A stretch of DNA of 64,000 nucleotides from Novimethylophilus sp036504375. Lineage in GTDB: Bacteria > Pseudomonadota > Gammaproteobacteria > Burkholderiales > Methylophilaceae. Below the pieces are notes generated by a model, which did not search any database, was not told the origin of the DNA, and was given only the letters and a program-made list of their open reading frames with translations. The number at the start of each line of letters is the position of its first letter. The stretch's first letter is position 1. Made by a program: the position numbers and the translations under genes. Positions 19,951-28,101 of the stretch are shown one piece after another. The stretch is from contig NZ_DASXVH010000045.1 of NCBI RefSeq assembly GCF_036504375.1, forward strand, positions 15,348 to 79,347, given 5' to 3'.

Positions 19951-20597
19951 TTTGCATTTCCTTTGCTTGCTGCCGCCGCGAACAACTCATCGCGGTGGGC
20001 GGCAAAATATTGCAGCGTTTTATGCACGGCCTTGACCACGGCACGCGGCGTAACGGTCGCGCCCACCATGTAGTCGAAGCGGCCGTTGTCTTTCTTCACC
20101 TTCCAGCCGTCGTCAGGGGTTTTGGCAAGCGATTGGCCATCAAAGTTCTTTTTTATCCAGTCGCTATGGCCGATATCGATATAATCGCCCAGCCCTGGCG
20201 TCTCCTTGTGCGCCAGCACGCGCACACCGACGATTTCGCCGTCGGCGCGCACCGCGATCAGCAGCTTGATGTCGCCGCTGTAGCCGTCCGGCGCAGTCGC
20301 CTCCAGAATCACCGCCGACGGCTGTCCACCCAGCCTTGCGCGATGGGCTTCGGTCTCGTCGCGATTGCCGAGGTCGCCACCCGCCGGGATTTTCTTCACA
20401 TCCTTCAGCAGGTCGTTGTCGTGCAGCGCTTCCGGCAGGATCTGGCGGAACAGCGCCATGCGCGCTTCGGCTTCGCTTTTGGCGATTGGTTCGCGCGTCG
20501 TGGCATAGGTGTAGGCCAGCAGCGCGGTACCGATAATGGTAAAACCTATCATCACGCCTGCGGTGCTGAAGGTATGCTTGAAAATAGACGCGCTCAT
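19947..20597 (-). CDS. rnfG: Rnf electron transport complex subunit G (FMN-binding)
   Basis: 216-residue periplasm-facing subunit with one N-terminal membrane helix (AGVMIGFTIIGTALLAYTYA, about 11-30) and an FMN-binding domain. The threonine carrying covalent FMN is in the GATVT motif (DYMVGATVTPRAVVKAV). ATG 20597 overlaps the rnfD stop codon (ATGA); longer upstream frames run inside rnfD and are not real. Length fits the family. Confidence 0.94.
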   Translation of the reverse strand: MSASIFKHTFSTAGVMIGFTIIGTALLAYTYATTREPIAKSEAEARMALFRQILPEALHDNDLLKDVKKIPAGGDLGNRDETEAHRARLGGQPSAVILEATAPDGYSGDIKLLIAVRADGEIVGVRVLAHKETPGLGDYIDIGHSDWIKKNFDGQSLAKTPDDGWKVKKDNGRFDYMVGATVTPRAVVKAVHKTLQYFAAHRDELFAAAASKGNAK

Positions 20598-21613
20598 TTT
20601 TTGTGTCCGAATACCCTGGGCTGCGTGTTCGCATCGATCAGCGGCACGCAAATGTTCAGCAGCAGCACCGCGAACGCCACGCCGTCCGGATAGCCGCCAT
20701 AGACGCGGATCAGCCAGGTCAGCACGGCTATGCCGGCAGCGAAAATCAGCTTGCCGTTGGGCGTGGTCGGCCCGCTGATCGGGTCGGTGGCGATAAAGAA
20801 CGCACACAGCATCGAGGCGCCGCTGAACAGGTGGAACAGCGGGCCGGCGTAATGGGTGCCGTCAATCAGGTAAAACACGCCGGCAACCAGCGCCAATGCG
20901 CCCAGGAACGCCGCCGGAATATGCCAGCTGATAATGCGCTGTTGCAGCAGATAAAGCCCGCCCAACAGATAGGCGCCCGTCACGATCTCGCCGCCTTTGC
21001 CGCCCAGCGCGCCGAATACCGGCGCGGCAGTAATCTCGGCCATGCCGTGCTGCAAGCGCAACTGCGTTTTCAGCGTGTCCAGAGGCGTCGCGCTGCTGAT
21101 CGCATCCAGGTTGATGCCAGCGGGTAGCATGCGGCCGAAGATGTAATGCCATTGGTCGATGAACGACAGCTTGGCGCCCGCTATGGCTAACGGCGCCGGC
21201 CACTGCGTCATCAGCACCGGGAACGAAATCAGCAACACCGCATAGCCCACCATCGCCGGATTGAAGGGGTTGTAGCCCAGCCCGCCATAGAGCTGTTTGG
21301 CGACGACAATCGCGAACAGCGTGCCGACCACGATGAGCCACCATGGCGCCAGCGGCGGTATCGCAAGGGCCAGCAGCCAGGCGGTGACCAGTGCGCTGCC
21401 ATCGAACAGGAAAGGCAATACCGGCCGGCTGCGCAGCTTGAGCATGATGGCTTCGGAAACCAGCGCGGTAACACTTGCCAGCGCCAGGCTGATCAGGATG
21501 CCCGAACCGAACATCCAGACGTAGGCAACGATGCCGGGCACCAGCGCCAGTAGCACCTTGAGCATGATGACGCTCACACTGGGACTCGCAGTGAGATAGG
21601 GCGAATGGTTCAC
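20594..21613 (-). CDS. rnfD: Rnf electron transport complex subunit D
   Basis: 339-residue NqrB/RnfD-family membrane protein with roughly nine to ten transmembrane helices. The flavinylation region reads DAISSATPLDTLKTQ; the threonine in ATPLD is the expected covalent FMN site. GLGYNPFNPAMVGYAVLLISFP is a family signature stretch. Start is GTG at 21613, two bases after the rnfC stop codon. Confidence 0.94.
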   Translation of the reverse strand: MNHSPYLTASPSVSVIMLKVLLALVPGIVAYVWMFGSGILISLALASVTALVSEAIMLKLRSRPVLPFLFDGSALVTAWLLALAIPPLAPWWLIVVGTLFAIVVAKQLYGGLGYNPFNPAMVGYAVLLISFPVLMTQWPAPLAIAGAKLSFIDQWHYIFGRMLPAGINLDAISSATPLDTLKTQLRLQHGMAEITAAPVFGALGGKGGEIVTGAYLLGGLYLLQQRIISWHIPAAFLGALALVAGVFYLIDGTHYAGPLFHLFSGASMLCAFFIATDPISGPTTPNGKLIFAAGIAVLTWLIRVYGGYPDGVAFAVLLLNICVPLIDANTQPRVFGHKK

Positions 21614-21615
21614 GG

Positions 21616-23253
21616 TCAGTTTTCCTGTTGTTCTTCTTTGTTTTCCGCTTTGGCTTCGGTTTGCGCGCGGCGGGCATCGATATCGGCTATTTTTGCCTGC
21701 ACGGCAAGATCGAGATTCTCGGTATTCTGCGGCGTCACTTCAGCTTTTTGTGCCTGGGCGCGCGCCATCGCGGCCTCTATCGCGGCTTTCTTGGCATCGT
21801 CGGCACCAGCCTCAGCCTTGGCGCCTGCGGCTTTCTGCGCATGCTTTTGCGCGCGCTCCTGCTTCTCACGCTCGATGCGCGCCAGGCGGAAATCGTTGCG
21901 CTCGCGCGCCAGGCTGGCCGCTTCCTTGGCCTTGTCCTGCGCGATGATTTCGCTCTTGGCGAAGCGATAATACTGCACCAGCGGAATATCGCTGGGGCAC
22001 ACATAACTGCAGCAGCCGCACTCGATGCAATCGAACAGCTGGTATTCGCGCGCTTTTTCCAGGTTCCTGCCGCGGGCATACCAGTAAAGCTCCTGCGGCT
22101 GCAGGTTAACCGGGCAGGCATCGGCGCAGCGCGCACAGCGGATGCACGGCATCGCGGGCGGCGGTTCCGGGAACAGCTTGGGCGCGCCGGCGATGATGCA
22201 GTTAGTCGCTTTGATGATCGGCGTTTTTGAGGATGGCAGGCTGAACCCCATCATCGGGCCGCCCATGATCAAGCCGTTGGTATCGGGCAATGCGCCGCCT
22301 GCGGCTGCCAGCAAAAACTCTATCGAAGAGCCCAGCAACACTTCGAAATTTCCCGGAGCCCCGACATTGCCGGTGACGGTCACGATGCGCGAAGTCACGG
22401 TCTCGCCGTGTTCCAGGTAACGATACACTGCCAGCATGGTCGCCACGTTGAACACCTGGATGCCGACATCGGTCGAGCGCTTGCTGCTGGGCACTTCGAT
22501 GCCGGTCAACAACGCGGTAAGGCGTCGCGCATCGCCGCTCGGGTAGAGCGTGGGAACGACGGCCACCCCGATTTTCGACGCACTCCCGGCACAAGCCACA
22601 CGCATCGCTTTTTCGGCCTCCGGCTTGTTGTCTTCGATACCGACGATGCAGTTGTCGGCCTTCAGCAAATGCTGCGCAATTTCGATGCCCTTGACGATTT
22701 CATCGGCGCGCTCGCGCATCAGCATATCGTCGCAGGTGATGTAGGGCTCGCACTCGGCGCCGTTGATGATCAACGTCTTGACGCCGGAGCCGCCGCTCGG
22801 GCGCAGCTTGATCTGGGTCGGAAAAGCCGCTCCGCCCAAGCCAACGATGCCGGAATCCCGCAGGCTGGCCGCGAGTTCGGCAGGATTGCGCTGGCGCCAG
22901 TCTACGGGCTCGTGCGGAATCCAGCGGTCTTCGCCGTCGGTCTTCAGCGTGATGCACATATCCGGCAAGCCGGAGGGGTGCGGAATCAGCTTGTCCTCGA
23001 TGGAAACGATCATGCCCGAGGTCGGCGCATGCACCGCCGCCGAAATCGAGCCTTCGGCCTCGGCCAGCAACTGTCCCTTCAACACCTGGTCACCCGGCTG
23101 CACGCGGATTTTCGGCAAATTGCCGATGTGCTGCCGCAGCGGCAGCACCAATTCGCCGGGGATCCCCAAACGCTGGATCGGGCGGCCGGTGGATTCCAGC
23201 TTGTTTTCCGGCGGATGCACGCCGCCGTTGAATTTAAAAATTTTAGAGATCAT
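21616..23253 (-). CDS. rnfC: Rnf electron transport complex subunit C
   Basis: 545-residue peripheral subunit linking NADH/FMN and ferredoxin-type centres. N-terminal MISKIFKFNGGVHPPENK, the glycine-rich nucleotide-binding region (GIVGLGGAAFPTQIKL, INGAECEPYITCDD), and two [4Fe-4S] motifs: CIRCARCADACP and CIECGCCSYVCP. A charged Ala/Glu/Lys coiled-coil-like tail of about 110 residues follows, typical of proteobacterial RnfC. ATG 23253 overlaps the rnfB stop (ATGA). Confidence 0.95.
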   Translation of the reverse strand: MISKIFKFNGGVHPPENKLESTGRPIQRLGIPGELVLPLRQHIGNLPKIRVQPGDQVLKGQLLAEAEGSISAAVHAPTSGMIVSIEDKLIPHPSGLPDMCITLKTDGEDRWIPHEPVDWRQRNPAELAASLRDSGIVGLGGAAFPTQIKLRPSGGSGVKTLIINGAECEPYITCDDMLMRERADEIVKGIEIAQHLLKADNCIVGIEDNKPEAEKAMRVACAGSASKIGVAVVPTLYPSGDARRLTALLTGIEVPSSKRSTDVGIQVFNVATMLAVYRYLEHGETVTSRIVTVTGNVGAPGNFEVLLGSSIEFLLAAAGGALPDTNGLIMGGPMMGFSLPSSKTPIIKATNCIIAGAPKLFPEPPPAMPCIRCARCADACPVNLQPQELYWYARGRNLEKAREYQLFDCIECGCCSYVCPSDIPLVQYYRFAKSEIIAQDKAKEAASLARERNDFRLARIEREKQERAQKHAQKAAGAKAEAGADDAKKAAIEAAMARAQAQKAEVTPQNTENLDLAVQAKIADIDARRAQTEAKAENKEEQQEN

Positions 23254-23801
23254 GCCGCTTGTTTGATTTCGAAGACGGGGTAACGCCATTTCCAGTTATC
23301 GACGTGCTCGCCGATCGGCTGCATGCTGATGCAGTCCACCGGACAAGGCGCCACGCACAATTCACAGCCGGTGCATTCGGAAGCGATCACGGTATGCATG
23401 TGCTTGGCCGAACCCAGGATAGCGTCCACCGGGCAGGCCTGGATGCACAGCGTGCAGCCGATACAAACGTTCTCATCTATGACCGCGACCGATTTCGGCT
23501 TGGGCGCACCGTGCTCGGCATTCAGCGGCTTGGGCTCAACGCCCAGCAGATCAGCCAAAGCCTTGACTCCGGGCTCGCCTCCCGGCGGGCACTGGTTGAT
23601 ATCGGCCTCGCCGCTGGCAATGGCCTGGGCATAGGGCTTGCAGCCGGGATAGCCGCATTGTCCGCATTGCGTTTGCGGCAGGATGGCGTCGATCCTGTCG
23701 ACCAGCGGGTCGCCCTCGACCTTGAACTTGAGCGCGGAGTAGCCCAGCACCGCGCCCAAGGCGAACGCCAGCCCTGCCATCACCAGAAGAGCGGCCAGCA
23801 T
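23250..23801 (-). CDS. rnfB: Rnf electron transport complex subunit B (ferredoxin-like)
   Basis: 183-residue iron-sulfur subunit. N-terminal membrane anchor (MLAALLVMAGLAFALGAVLG), then the four-Fe-S domain CGQCGYPGCKPYAQAI with a downstream cysteine in NQCPPGG, then two classical [4Fe-4S] motifs CIGCTLCIQACP and CTGCELCVAPCP. It shares one base with the rnfA stop codon (TGATG). Confidence 0.95.
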   Translation of the reverse strand: MLAALLVMAGLAFALGAVLGYSALKFKVEGDPLVDRIDAILPQTQCGQCGYPGCKPYAQAIASGEADINQCPPGGEPGVKALADLLGVEPKPLNAEHGAPKPKSVAVIDENVCIGCTLCIQACPVDAILGSAKHMHTVIASECTGCELCVAPCPVDCISMQPIGEHVDNWKWRYPVFEIKQAA

Positions 23802-24379
23802 CAGCGCACCAGCCCGGCAAAACCCATGAATGCCAGGCTCATCAACCCCGCCGTAACAAAAGCAATCGCCGCCCCCTGGAACGGCGCGGGAATATCGGCA
23901 GCCTCCATACGCTCGCGCATCGAAGCGAACAGCACCAGCACCAGCGAAAATCCGACCGCGCCGCCGAAACCGAACAGCAGCGATTCCGCAAAGCCATGCT
24001 TGGCCTGCACGTTGAGCAGAGGGATGCCCAGCACCGCGCAGTTGGTGGTAATCAGCGGCAGATAGATGCCCAGCACCTGATGCAGCACCGGGCTGGTTTT
24101 TTCCATCACCATCTCGGTAAACTGCACCACGCCGGCGATGACGACGATGAACGACAAGGTGCGCAGGTAGAACAGATCGGCGCCGAGCAAATACTCATTG
24201 ATCAGGTAACTGGTGCCCGAACCTATCGTCAGCACGAACGCAGTCGCGGCGCCCATCGCGATGGATGCCTCAAGCTTCTTGGAAACGCCCATGAACGGGC
24301 ACAGGCCAAGAATTTTGACCAGCACGATGTTGTTGACGAACACCGTACCGAAAAGTATCAACAGGTAGTTTTCCAGCAT
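23801..24379 (-). CDS. rnfA: Rnf electron transport complex subunit A
   Basis: First gene of the rnfABCDGE-nth-FIST-DUF1841 operon. 192 residues, six transmembrane helices, homologous to RnfE; the conserved membrane cysteine motif is in VKILGLCPFMGVSKKLE and the second in LITTNCAVLGIPLLN. The start ATG at 24379 follows a 231-base divergent gap shared with dapA. Confidence 0.95.
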   Translation of the reverse strand: MLENYLLILFGTVFVNNIVLVKILGLCPFMGVSKKLEASIAMGAATAFVLTIGSGTSYLINEYLLGADLFYLRTLSFIVVIAGVVQFTEMVMEKTSPVLHQVLGIYLPLITTNCAVLGIPLLNVQAKHGFAESLLFGFGGAVGFSLVLVLFASMRERMEAADIPAPFQGAAIAFVTAGLMSLAFMGFAGLVR

Positions 24380-24488
24380 TACGCTTAAGCGACGTCAAAT
24401 GAAGATGAAATTATCCCCCTTCCCCGGTCCGCTGCGCAACTTTAACGCTTCGACTGGAAGGAACGCGACGCAATATATCAGGATAAGA

Positions 24489-24518
24489 TTGTTTTAAAAA
24501 AGAATAAATCGTTATGAT
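24489..24518 (+). promoter_or_regulatory. Candidate sigma-70 promoter for dapA
   Basis: TTGTTT (24489-24494) and TATGAT (24513-24518) are separated by 18 bases in an A/T-rich stretch, about 95 bases upstream of the dapA start. The rest of the rnfA-dapA gap shows no ORF and no recognisable FNR box. Confidence 0.45.
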
Positions 24519-24610
24519 TTATGCCCTTCCATTATATGAATGTCACACGCATGCGCGCCGCGTTGCGCTTTCAGGTAAAATGACCGGATTTCAACAGCTT
24601 GGGTGCTTTC

Positions 24611-25486
24611 ATGCTCAAAGGTAGTCTCGTTGCCATCGTCACTCCCATGCACAGCGATGGCACGCTGGATTTTGCGGCGCTGCGTTCATTGATTGATTGG
24701 CATATTGAGCAAGGCTCGGATGGTATCGTCATTGTCGGCACCACCGGCGAATCGCCTACGGTCGATTTCGACGAACACTGCGAATTGATCCGCGTCGCGG
24801 TGCAGCAGATAGGCGGCCGCGCTCCCGTCATTGCCGGCACCGGCGCCAACAGCACCCGGGAAGCCATCGAACTGACGGCGCGCGCCAAGGAACTGGGCGC
24901 CGATGCCTGCCTGCTGGTCACCCCTTATTACAACAAGCCCACACAGGAGGGGCTGTACCAGCACTTCAAGTCGATTGCAGAGGCAGTAGACATTCCGCAA
25001 ATACTTTACAACGTGCCCGGCCGCACCGGCTGTGATTTGACCAACGACACGACATTGCGCCTGGCGGAAATCCCCAATATCGCCGGCATCAAGGATGCGA
25101 CCGGCAGCCTGGAGCGCAATACCGACCTGATTCTGCGCGCGCCGGCCGGCTTCGCCGTTTACACCGGCGACGATGCCACTGCCCTGGCCTGCATGCTGCA
25201 AGGCGGCCACGGCGTGATCTCGGTCACGGCCAACGTCGCACCGCAGGCCATGCATGAGATGTGCGCGGCCGCGTTTGCCGGGGAACTTGTTCGCGCCCGC
25301 GCCATCAATCAGACGCTGTTCCCATTGCATAAAAAACTTTTTATCGAAGCCAATCCGATTCCCGTCAAGTGGGTACTGCAGGAAATGGGGCGCATCGGCC
25401 AAGGCATCCGCCTGCCGCTGACTCCGCTGTCGGCCGTACACCATGAGACATTGCGAGCTGCTATGCGGGCTGCAAATATTCTGTAA
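24611..25486 (+). CDS. dapA: 4-hydroxy-tetrahydrodipicolinate synthase
   Basis: Condenses pyruvate with aspartate semialdehyde in the diaminopimelate/lysine pathway; 291 residues, the normal length. Schiff-base lysine in GIKDATG, the catalytic tyrosine in ILYNVPGRTGCDL, and the substrate loop GTTGESPT are all present. I take ATG 24611 (MLKGSLVAIVTPM) rather than the TTG at 24599. Followed after eight bases by bamC, an arrangement also seen in E. coli (dapA-bamC). Confidence 0.96.
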   Translation: MLKGSLVAIVTPMHSDGTLDFAALRSLIDWHIEQGSDGIVIVGTTGESPTVDFDEHCELIRVAVQQIGGRAPVIAGTGANSTREAIELTARAKELGADACLLVTPYYNKPTQEGLYQHFKSIAEAVDIPQILYNVPGRTGCDLTNDTTLRLAEIPNIAGIKDATGSLERNTDLILRAPAGFAVYTGDDATALACMLQGGHGVISVTANVAPQAMHEMCAAAFAGELVRARAINQTLFPLHKKLFIEANPIPVKWVLQEMGRIGQGIRLPLTPLSAVHHETLRAAMRAANIL

Positions 25487-25494
25487 GGACTTAC

Positions 25495-26763
25495 ATGTTT
25501 AAAAGCAATTATTTCAAAGCCGTCCTGCTCGCGCTGGCCTTGGCTGCGCTTGCCGGTTGCGACTCCATCCCGTTCATAGACAACTCGTCCGATTACAAAG
25601 GCGCCAGCCGCGGCAAACCGCTCGAGGTGCCGCCGGACCTGACCGCACTTTCCACCGACGATGCCTATGCGGTGCCGGGCAGCACTACCTATTCCGCCTA
25701 TAACCAGGATCAGGGCGGCAAGCAGGAGCAGGCGGAGGTATTGCTTCCGGAGGCGGACAGCGTCAAATTCGAACGTGCCGGCTCGCAACGCTGGCTGGTA
25801 GTAAAAGCCCCGCCCGAGAAGGTGTGGCCGGTGGTGCGTGAATTCTGGACCGATCTCGGCTTCGCTGTGCGGGTCGAGGATTCGAAAACCGGCGTCATGG
25901 AAACCGAATGGATCGATCCTGCCGATCTCGCCAAGGATGAGAAAGGCAACTATCTCGACAAGTTTCAGGGCTGGCTGGACAAACTGGAGGGCCTGAACAA
26001 CCGGCAAAAATTCCGCACCCGCCTCGACCGCGGCGAAGAAGAAGGCATCACCGAAATCTACATGAGCCACCGCTCCATCAGCAATGCGCCGGACGACGGC
26101 CGGGTGCGCGTGCGCACCGTCTATGGCGATATTGACACTGGCTACAAGAATGAAGATTTCGCCAAGAACAAAAGCAAAGATGCCCGCGCCGCCTCCGAAG
26201 ACATCGACGCCGAGTTGTTGCGCCGTCTGATGGTCAAACTGGGAGTTGCCGAAAAACAATCGCGCGCCATCATCGCCAATCCGTCTCAGGAAAAACGCGC
26301 CGCCATCAACAAAGCGACTGACGGCTCGGTTACTCTGGCGCTGAACGACCAGTTCGACCGGGCCTGGCGCCGGGTTGGTCTGGCTCTGGATCGCGTAGGC
26401 TTCCTGGTGGAAGATCGCAACCGCTCGCAAGGACTGTTCTATGTGCGCTACTCCGATCTGGAAATAGATGCGCCTTCGGACGAGAAAAAGAAGGGCCTGC
26501 TCGACAAACTCAAGTTCTGGGGCGATGACGACAAAAAAGCAGAACCCAAGCCCGAACCCAAGAAAGAAGAAAAGGGCGTGGTGGACAAGCTCAAGTTCTG
26601 GGAAAACGACAAGGACAAGGCCGCCGCCGAGCTGCAGTATCGCGTCAAGCTGGACCGTGCCGGAGAAGGCACCGAAGTCACCGTGGTGGACAAGGACGGC
26701 AAACGCGACAAGTCCTCCACTGCAGGCCGCATTCTCGGCATGCTTTATGAACAGTTGAAGTAA
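25495..26763 (+). CDS. bamC: Outer membrane assembly lipoprotein BamC
   Basis: Lipoprotein of the BAM beta-barrel assembly machinery, 422 residues. Signal peptide with lipobox LAGC (Cys22), then the conserved unstructured BamD-binding stretch (SSDYKGASRGKPLEVPPDLTAL), and two helix-grip domains (about 80-160 and 280-420). The second domain is interrupted by a Lys/Glu/Pro/Asp-rich insert (about 335-380) that contains DKLKFW twice. The protein is longer than E. coli BamC (344 residues), largely because of this insert and an internal linker. Co-transcribed with dapA. Confidence 0.92.
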   Translation: MFKSNYFKAVLLALALAALAGCDSIPFIDNSSDYKGASRGKPLEVPPDLTALSTDDAYAVPGSTTYSAYNQDQGGKQEQAEVLLPEADSVKFERAGSQRWLVVKAPPEKVWPVVREFWTDLGFAVRVEDSKTGVMETEWIDPADLAKDEKGNYLDKFQGWLDKLEGLNNRQKFRTRLDRGEEEGITEIYMSHRSISNAPDDGRVRVRTVYGDIDTGYKNEDFAKNKSKDARAASEDIDAELLRRLMVKLGVAEKQSRAIIANPSQEKRAAINKATDGSVTLALNDQFDRAWRRVGLALDRVGFLVEDRNRSQGLFYVRYSDLEIDAPSDEKKKGLLDKLKFWGDDDKKAEPKPEPKKEEKGVVDKLKFWENDKDKAAAELQYRVKLDRAGEGTEVTVVDKDGKRDKSSTAGRILGMLYEQLK

Positions 26764-26838
26764 TTGGTTCAGCCGGGAATCGGGGCAAAAAGGAAACATC
26801 CCGTTTTGTCCCGATTCCCCAGCCTTGGGGTAAGCTTC

Positions 26839-27606
26839 ATGCGCTTTGCCTTACTTGGCAGCGGTAGTGCCGGCAATGGCCTGGTAGCGCAAGCCGGCAA
26901 TACCAAGGTATTGCTCGATTGCGGCTTCAGCCTGCGCGAAACAACCTTTCGCCTGGCCCGCCTGAATCTCGAGCCGCATCATCTGGCCGGAATACTTCTG
27001 ACCCATGAACATGAGGACCATGCCCGCGGCGCATTCCGCCTTGCGGCCGACTTCAGGTTGCCCCTGTTCCTGACGCATGGCACCTTCATGATGCTAGGCG
27101 ATACGCCAACCGATATCGATATCCGCATCATCAACAGCCATGATGCATTCGCTATCGACGATATGGAAATCCACCCCTACCCCGTACCCCACGATGCACG
27201 CGAGCCGGTCCAGTATGTGCTCAGCGACGGCATGCGGCGCCTGGGCGTACTCACAGACACCGGCACCAGCACCCCGCATATCGAGTCCATGCTTTCCGGC
27301 TGTCATGCGCTGGTACTGGAATGCAATCACGATCTGGACTTGCTAATGAACAACCGGCGCTATCCGCACTCGCTCAAGCAACGCATCAGCGGCGCTTATG
27401 GCCATCTGGATAATGCTACGGCGGCAGAATTGCTGGCGAAGCTCGACACACGCTCATTGCAGCATATTATCGCAGCCCATTTAAGTAAAAAGAATAATCG
27501 TCCGGAACTGGCGCGCGCCGCGTTGCGTAGCGCACTCGATTGCGAAGAGAAATGGATTAAGATAGCCAGTCAAACAGAGGGCGTAGACTGGCTGGATATT
27601 AACTAA
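26839..27606 (+). CDS. MBL-fold metallo-hydrolase (YycJ/WalJ-like)
   Basis: A 255-residue metallo-beta-lactamase-fold hydrolase. The metal motif THEHEDH (H56, H58, D60, H61), a downstream histidine in PYPVPHDA, the aspartate in GVLTDTG and the late AAHLSKKNN are in the expected order. Start MRFALLGSGSAGNG matches the YycJ/WalJ subgroup, proposed nucleases; substrate here unknown. Third gene after dapA and bamC, 75 bases downstream of bamC. Transcription should end at the hairpin at 27650. Confidence 0.88.
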   Translation: MRFALLGSGSAGNGLVAQAGNTKVLLDCGFSLRETTFRLARLNLEPHHLAGILLTHEHEDHARGAFRLAADFRLPLFLTHGTFMMLGDTPTDIDIRIINSHDAFAIDDMEIHPYPVPHDAREPVQYVLSDGMRRLGVLTDTGTSTPHIESMLSGCHALVLECNHDLDLLMNNRRYPHSLKQRISGAYGHLDNATAAELLAKLDTRSLQHIIAAHLSKKNNRPELARAALRSALDCEEKWIKIASQTEGVDWLDIN

Positions 27607-27649
27607 ACGAGATGGCTCGATACAATCCGACTAGCCAATACGAAGCAAT

Positions 27650-27678
27650 AAAAAAGCCGGCACGAAGCCGGCTTTTTT
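27650..27678. terminator. Bidirectional intrinsic terminator
   Basis: A perfect 12-bp inverted repeat AAAAAAGCCGGC / GCCGGCTTTTTT with a five-base loop (ACGAA). Read on either strand it gives a GC stem followed by six T residues, so it can terminate both the dapA-bamC-MBL transcript and the convergent lipoprotein transcript. Confidence 0.93.
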
Positions 27679-27699
27679 GTGAAGCCGAAGTAATTGGAT

Positions 27700-27933
27700 T
27701 TACTTCTTTTCCGGAGCAGCAGGAGCGGCCGGAGCAGCTTCAGCCGGCTTGGCAGCTTCAGCAGCAGGAGCGGCCGGAGCAGCTTCAGCCGGCTTGGCAG
27801 CTTCGGCCGGAGCAGCAGCAGGAGCGGCCGGAGCAGCAGCAGGAGCAGCTTCAGGAGCAGGAGCTTCTTCTTTTTTGCCGCAAGCGGTCAGAGCCAGGGC
27901 CAGCAAGGTAGCGAGCAGAGCGGAACGGATCAT
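27700..27933 (-). CDS. Small Ala/Pro/Glu-repeat lipoprotein
   Basis: A 77-residue predicted lipoprotein: signal peptide MIRSALLATLLALALTAC with lipobox LTAC (mature N-terminal Cys18), then GKKEEAPAPEAAP and a purely low-complexity A/P/E/K tail in which a 15-residue unit (AEAAPAAPA-type with EAAKP) is repeated. No folded domain is recognisable, so the function is unknown; it may be an envelope spacer or a cell-surface filler protein. The start ATG has AAGGGA upstream and overlaps the stop codon of a 12-codon leader ORF. The terminator at 27650 follows the stop codon. Confidence 0.78.
   Translation of the reverse strand: MIRSALLATLLALALTACGKKEEAPAPEAAPAAAPAAPAAAPAEAAKPAEAAPAAPAAEAAKPAEAAPAAPAAPEKK
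27716..27805. repeat. Two tandem 45-bp repeats inside the lipoprotein gene
   Basis: 27716-27760 and 27761-27805 are the same 45 bases apart from the final base (A versus G). The unit is a multiple of three, so copy-number change would keep the reading frame. Further imperfect GCAGCAGGAGC-type units continue to about 27860. Confidence 0.85.
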
Positions 27934-27968
27934 TTTATTTCCCTTATGAAAGTAGTCACAGAAAACAT
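27930..27968 (-). CDS. 12-codon leader ORF coupled to the lipoprotein gene
   Basis: Too short for routine gene calling: reads MFSVTTFIREIK and stops with TGA overlapping the lipoprotein ATG (ATGA). It is preceded by the strongest ribosome-binding site in the region, AAGGAGG (27975-27981), six bases before its ATG. The main gene has a weaker AAGGGA. The layout suggests translational coupling or control by a leader peptide. No run of a regulatory amino acid and no attenuator-like hairpin is visible, so the signal, if any, is unknown. Confidence 0.5.
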   Translation of the reverse strand: MFSVTTFIREIK

Positions 27969-28101
27969 TGTCGGCCTCCTTATTCTCAAAGGAGTCTTCC
28001 GAAGCGCGATATTTTATACACGCGCTTATAAAAATACCAGTGCTTTTTATTTTTAAAGGTTTTTCAAGTCAGCCATAAAAATATACCGAATCCGCCATGC
28101 A

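Noticed and set aside
27612..28056. Gln/Glu- and Ser/Gly-repeat frames on the plus strand opposite the lipoprotein gene
   Set aside because: They are the complement of the lipoprotein's Ala/Pro repeats; the minus-strand frame has signal peptide, lipobox and ribosome-binding site, the others do not.
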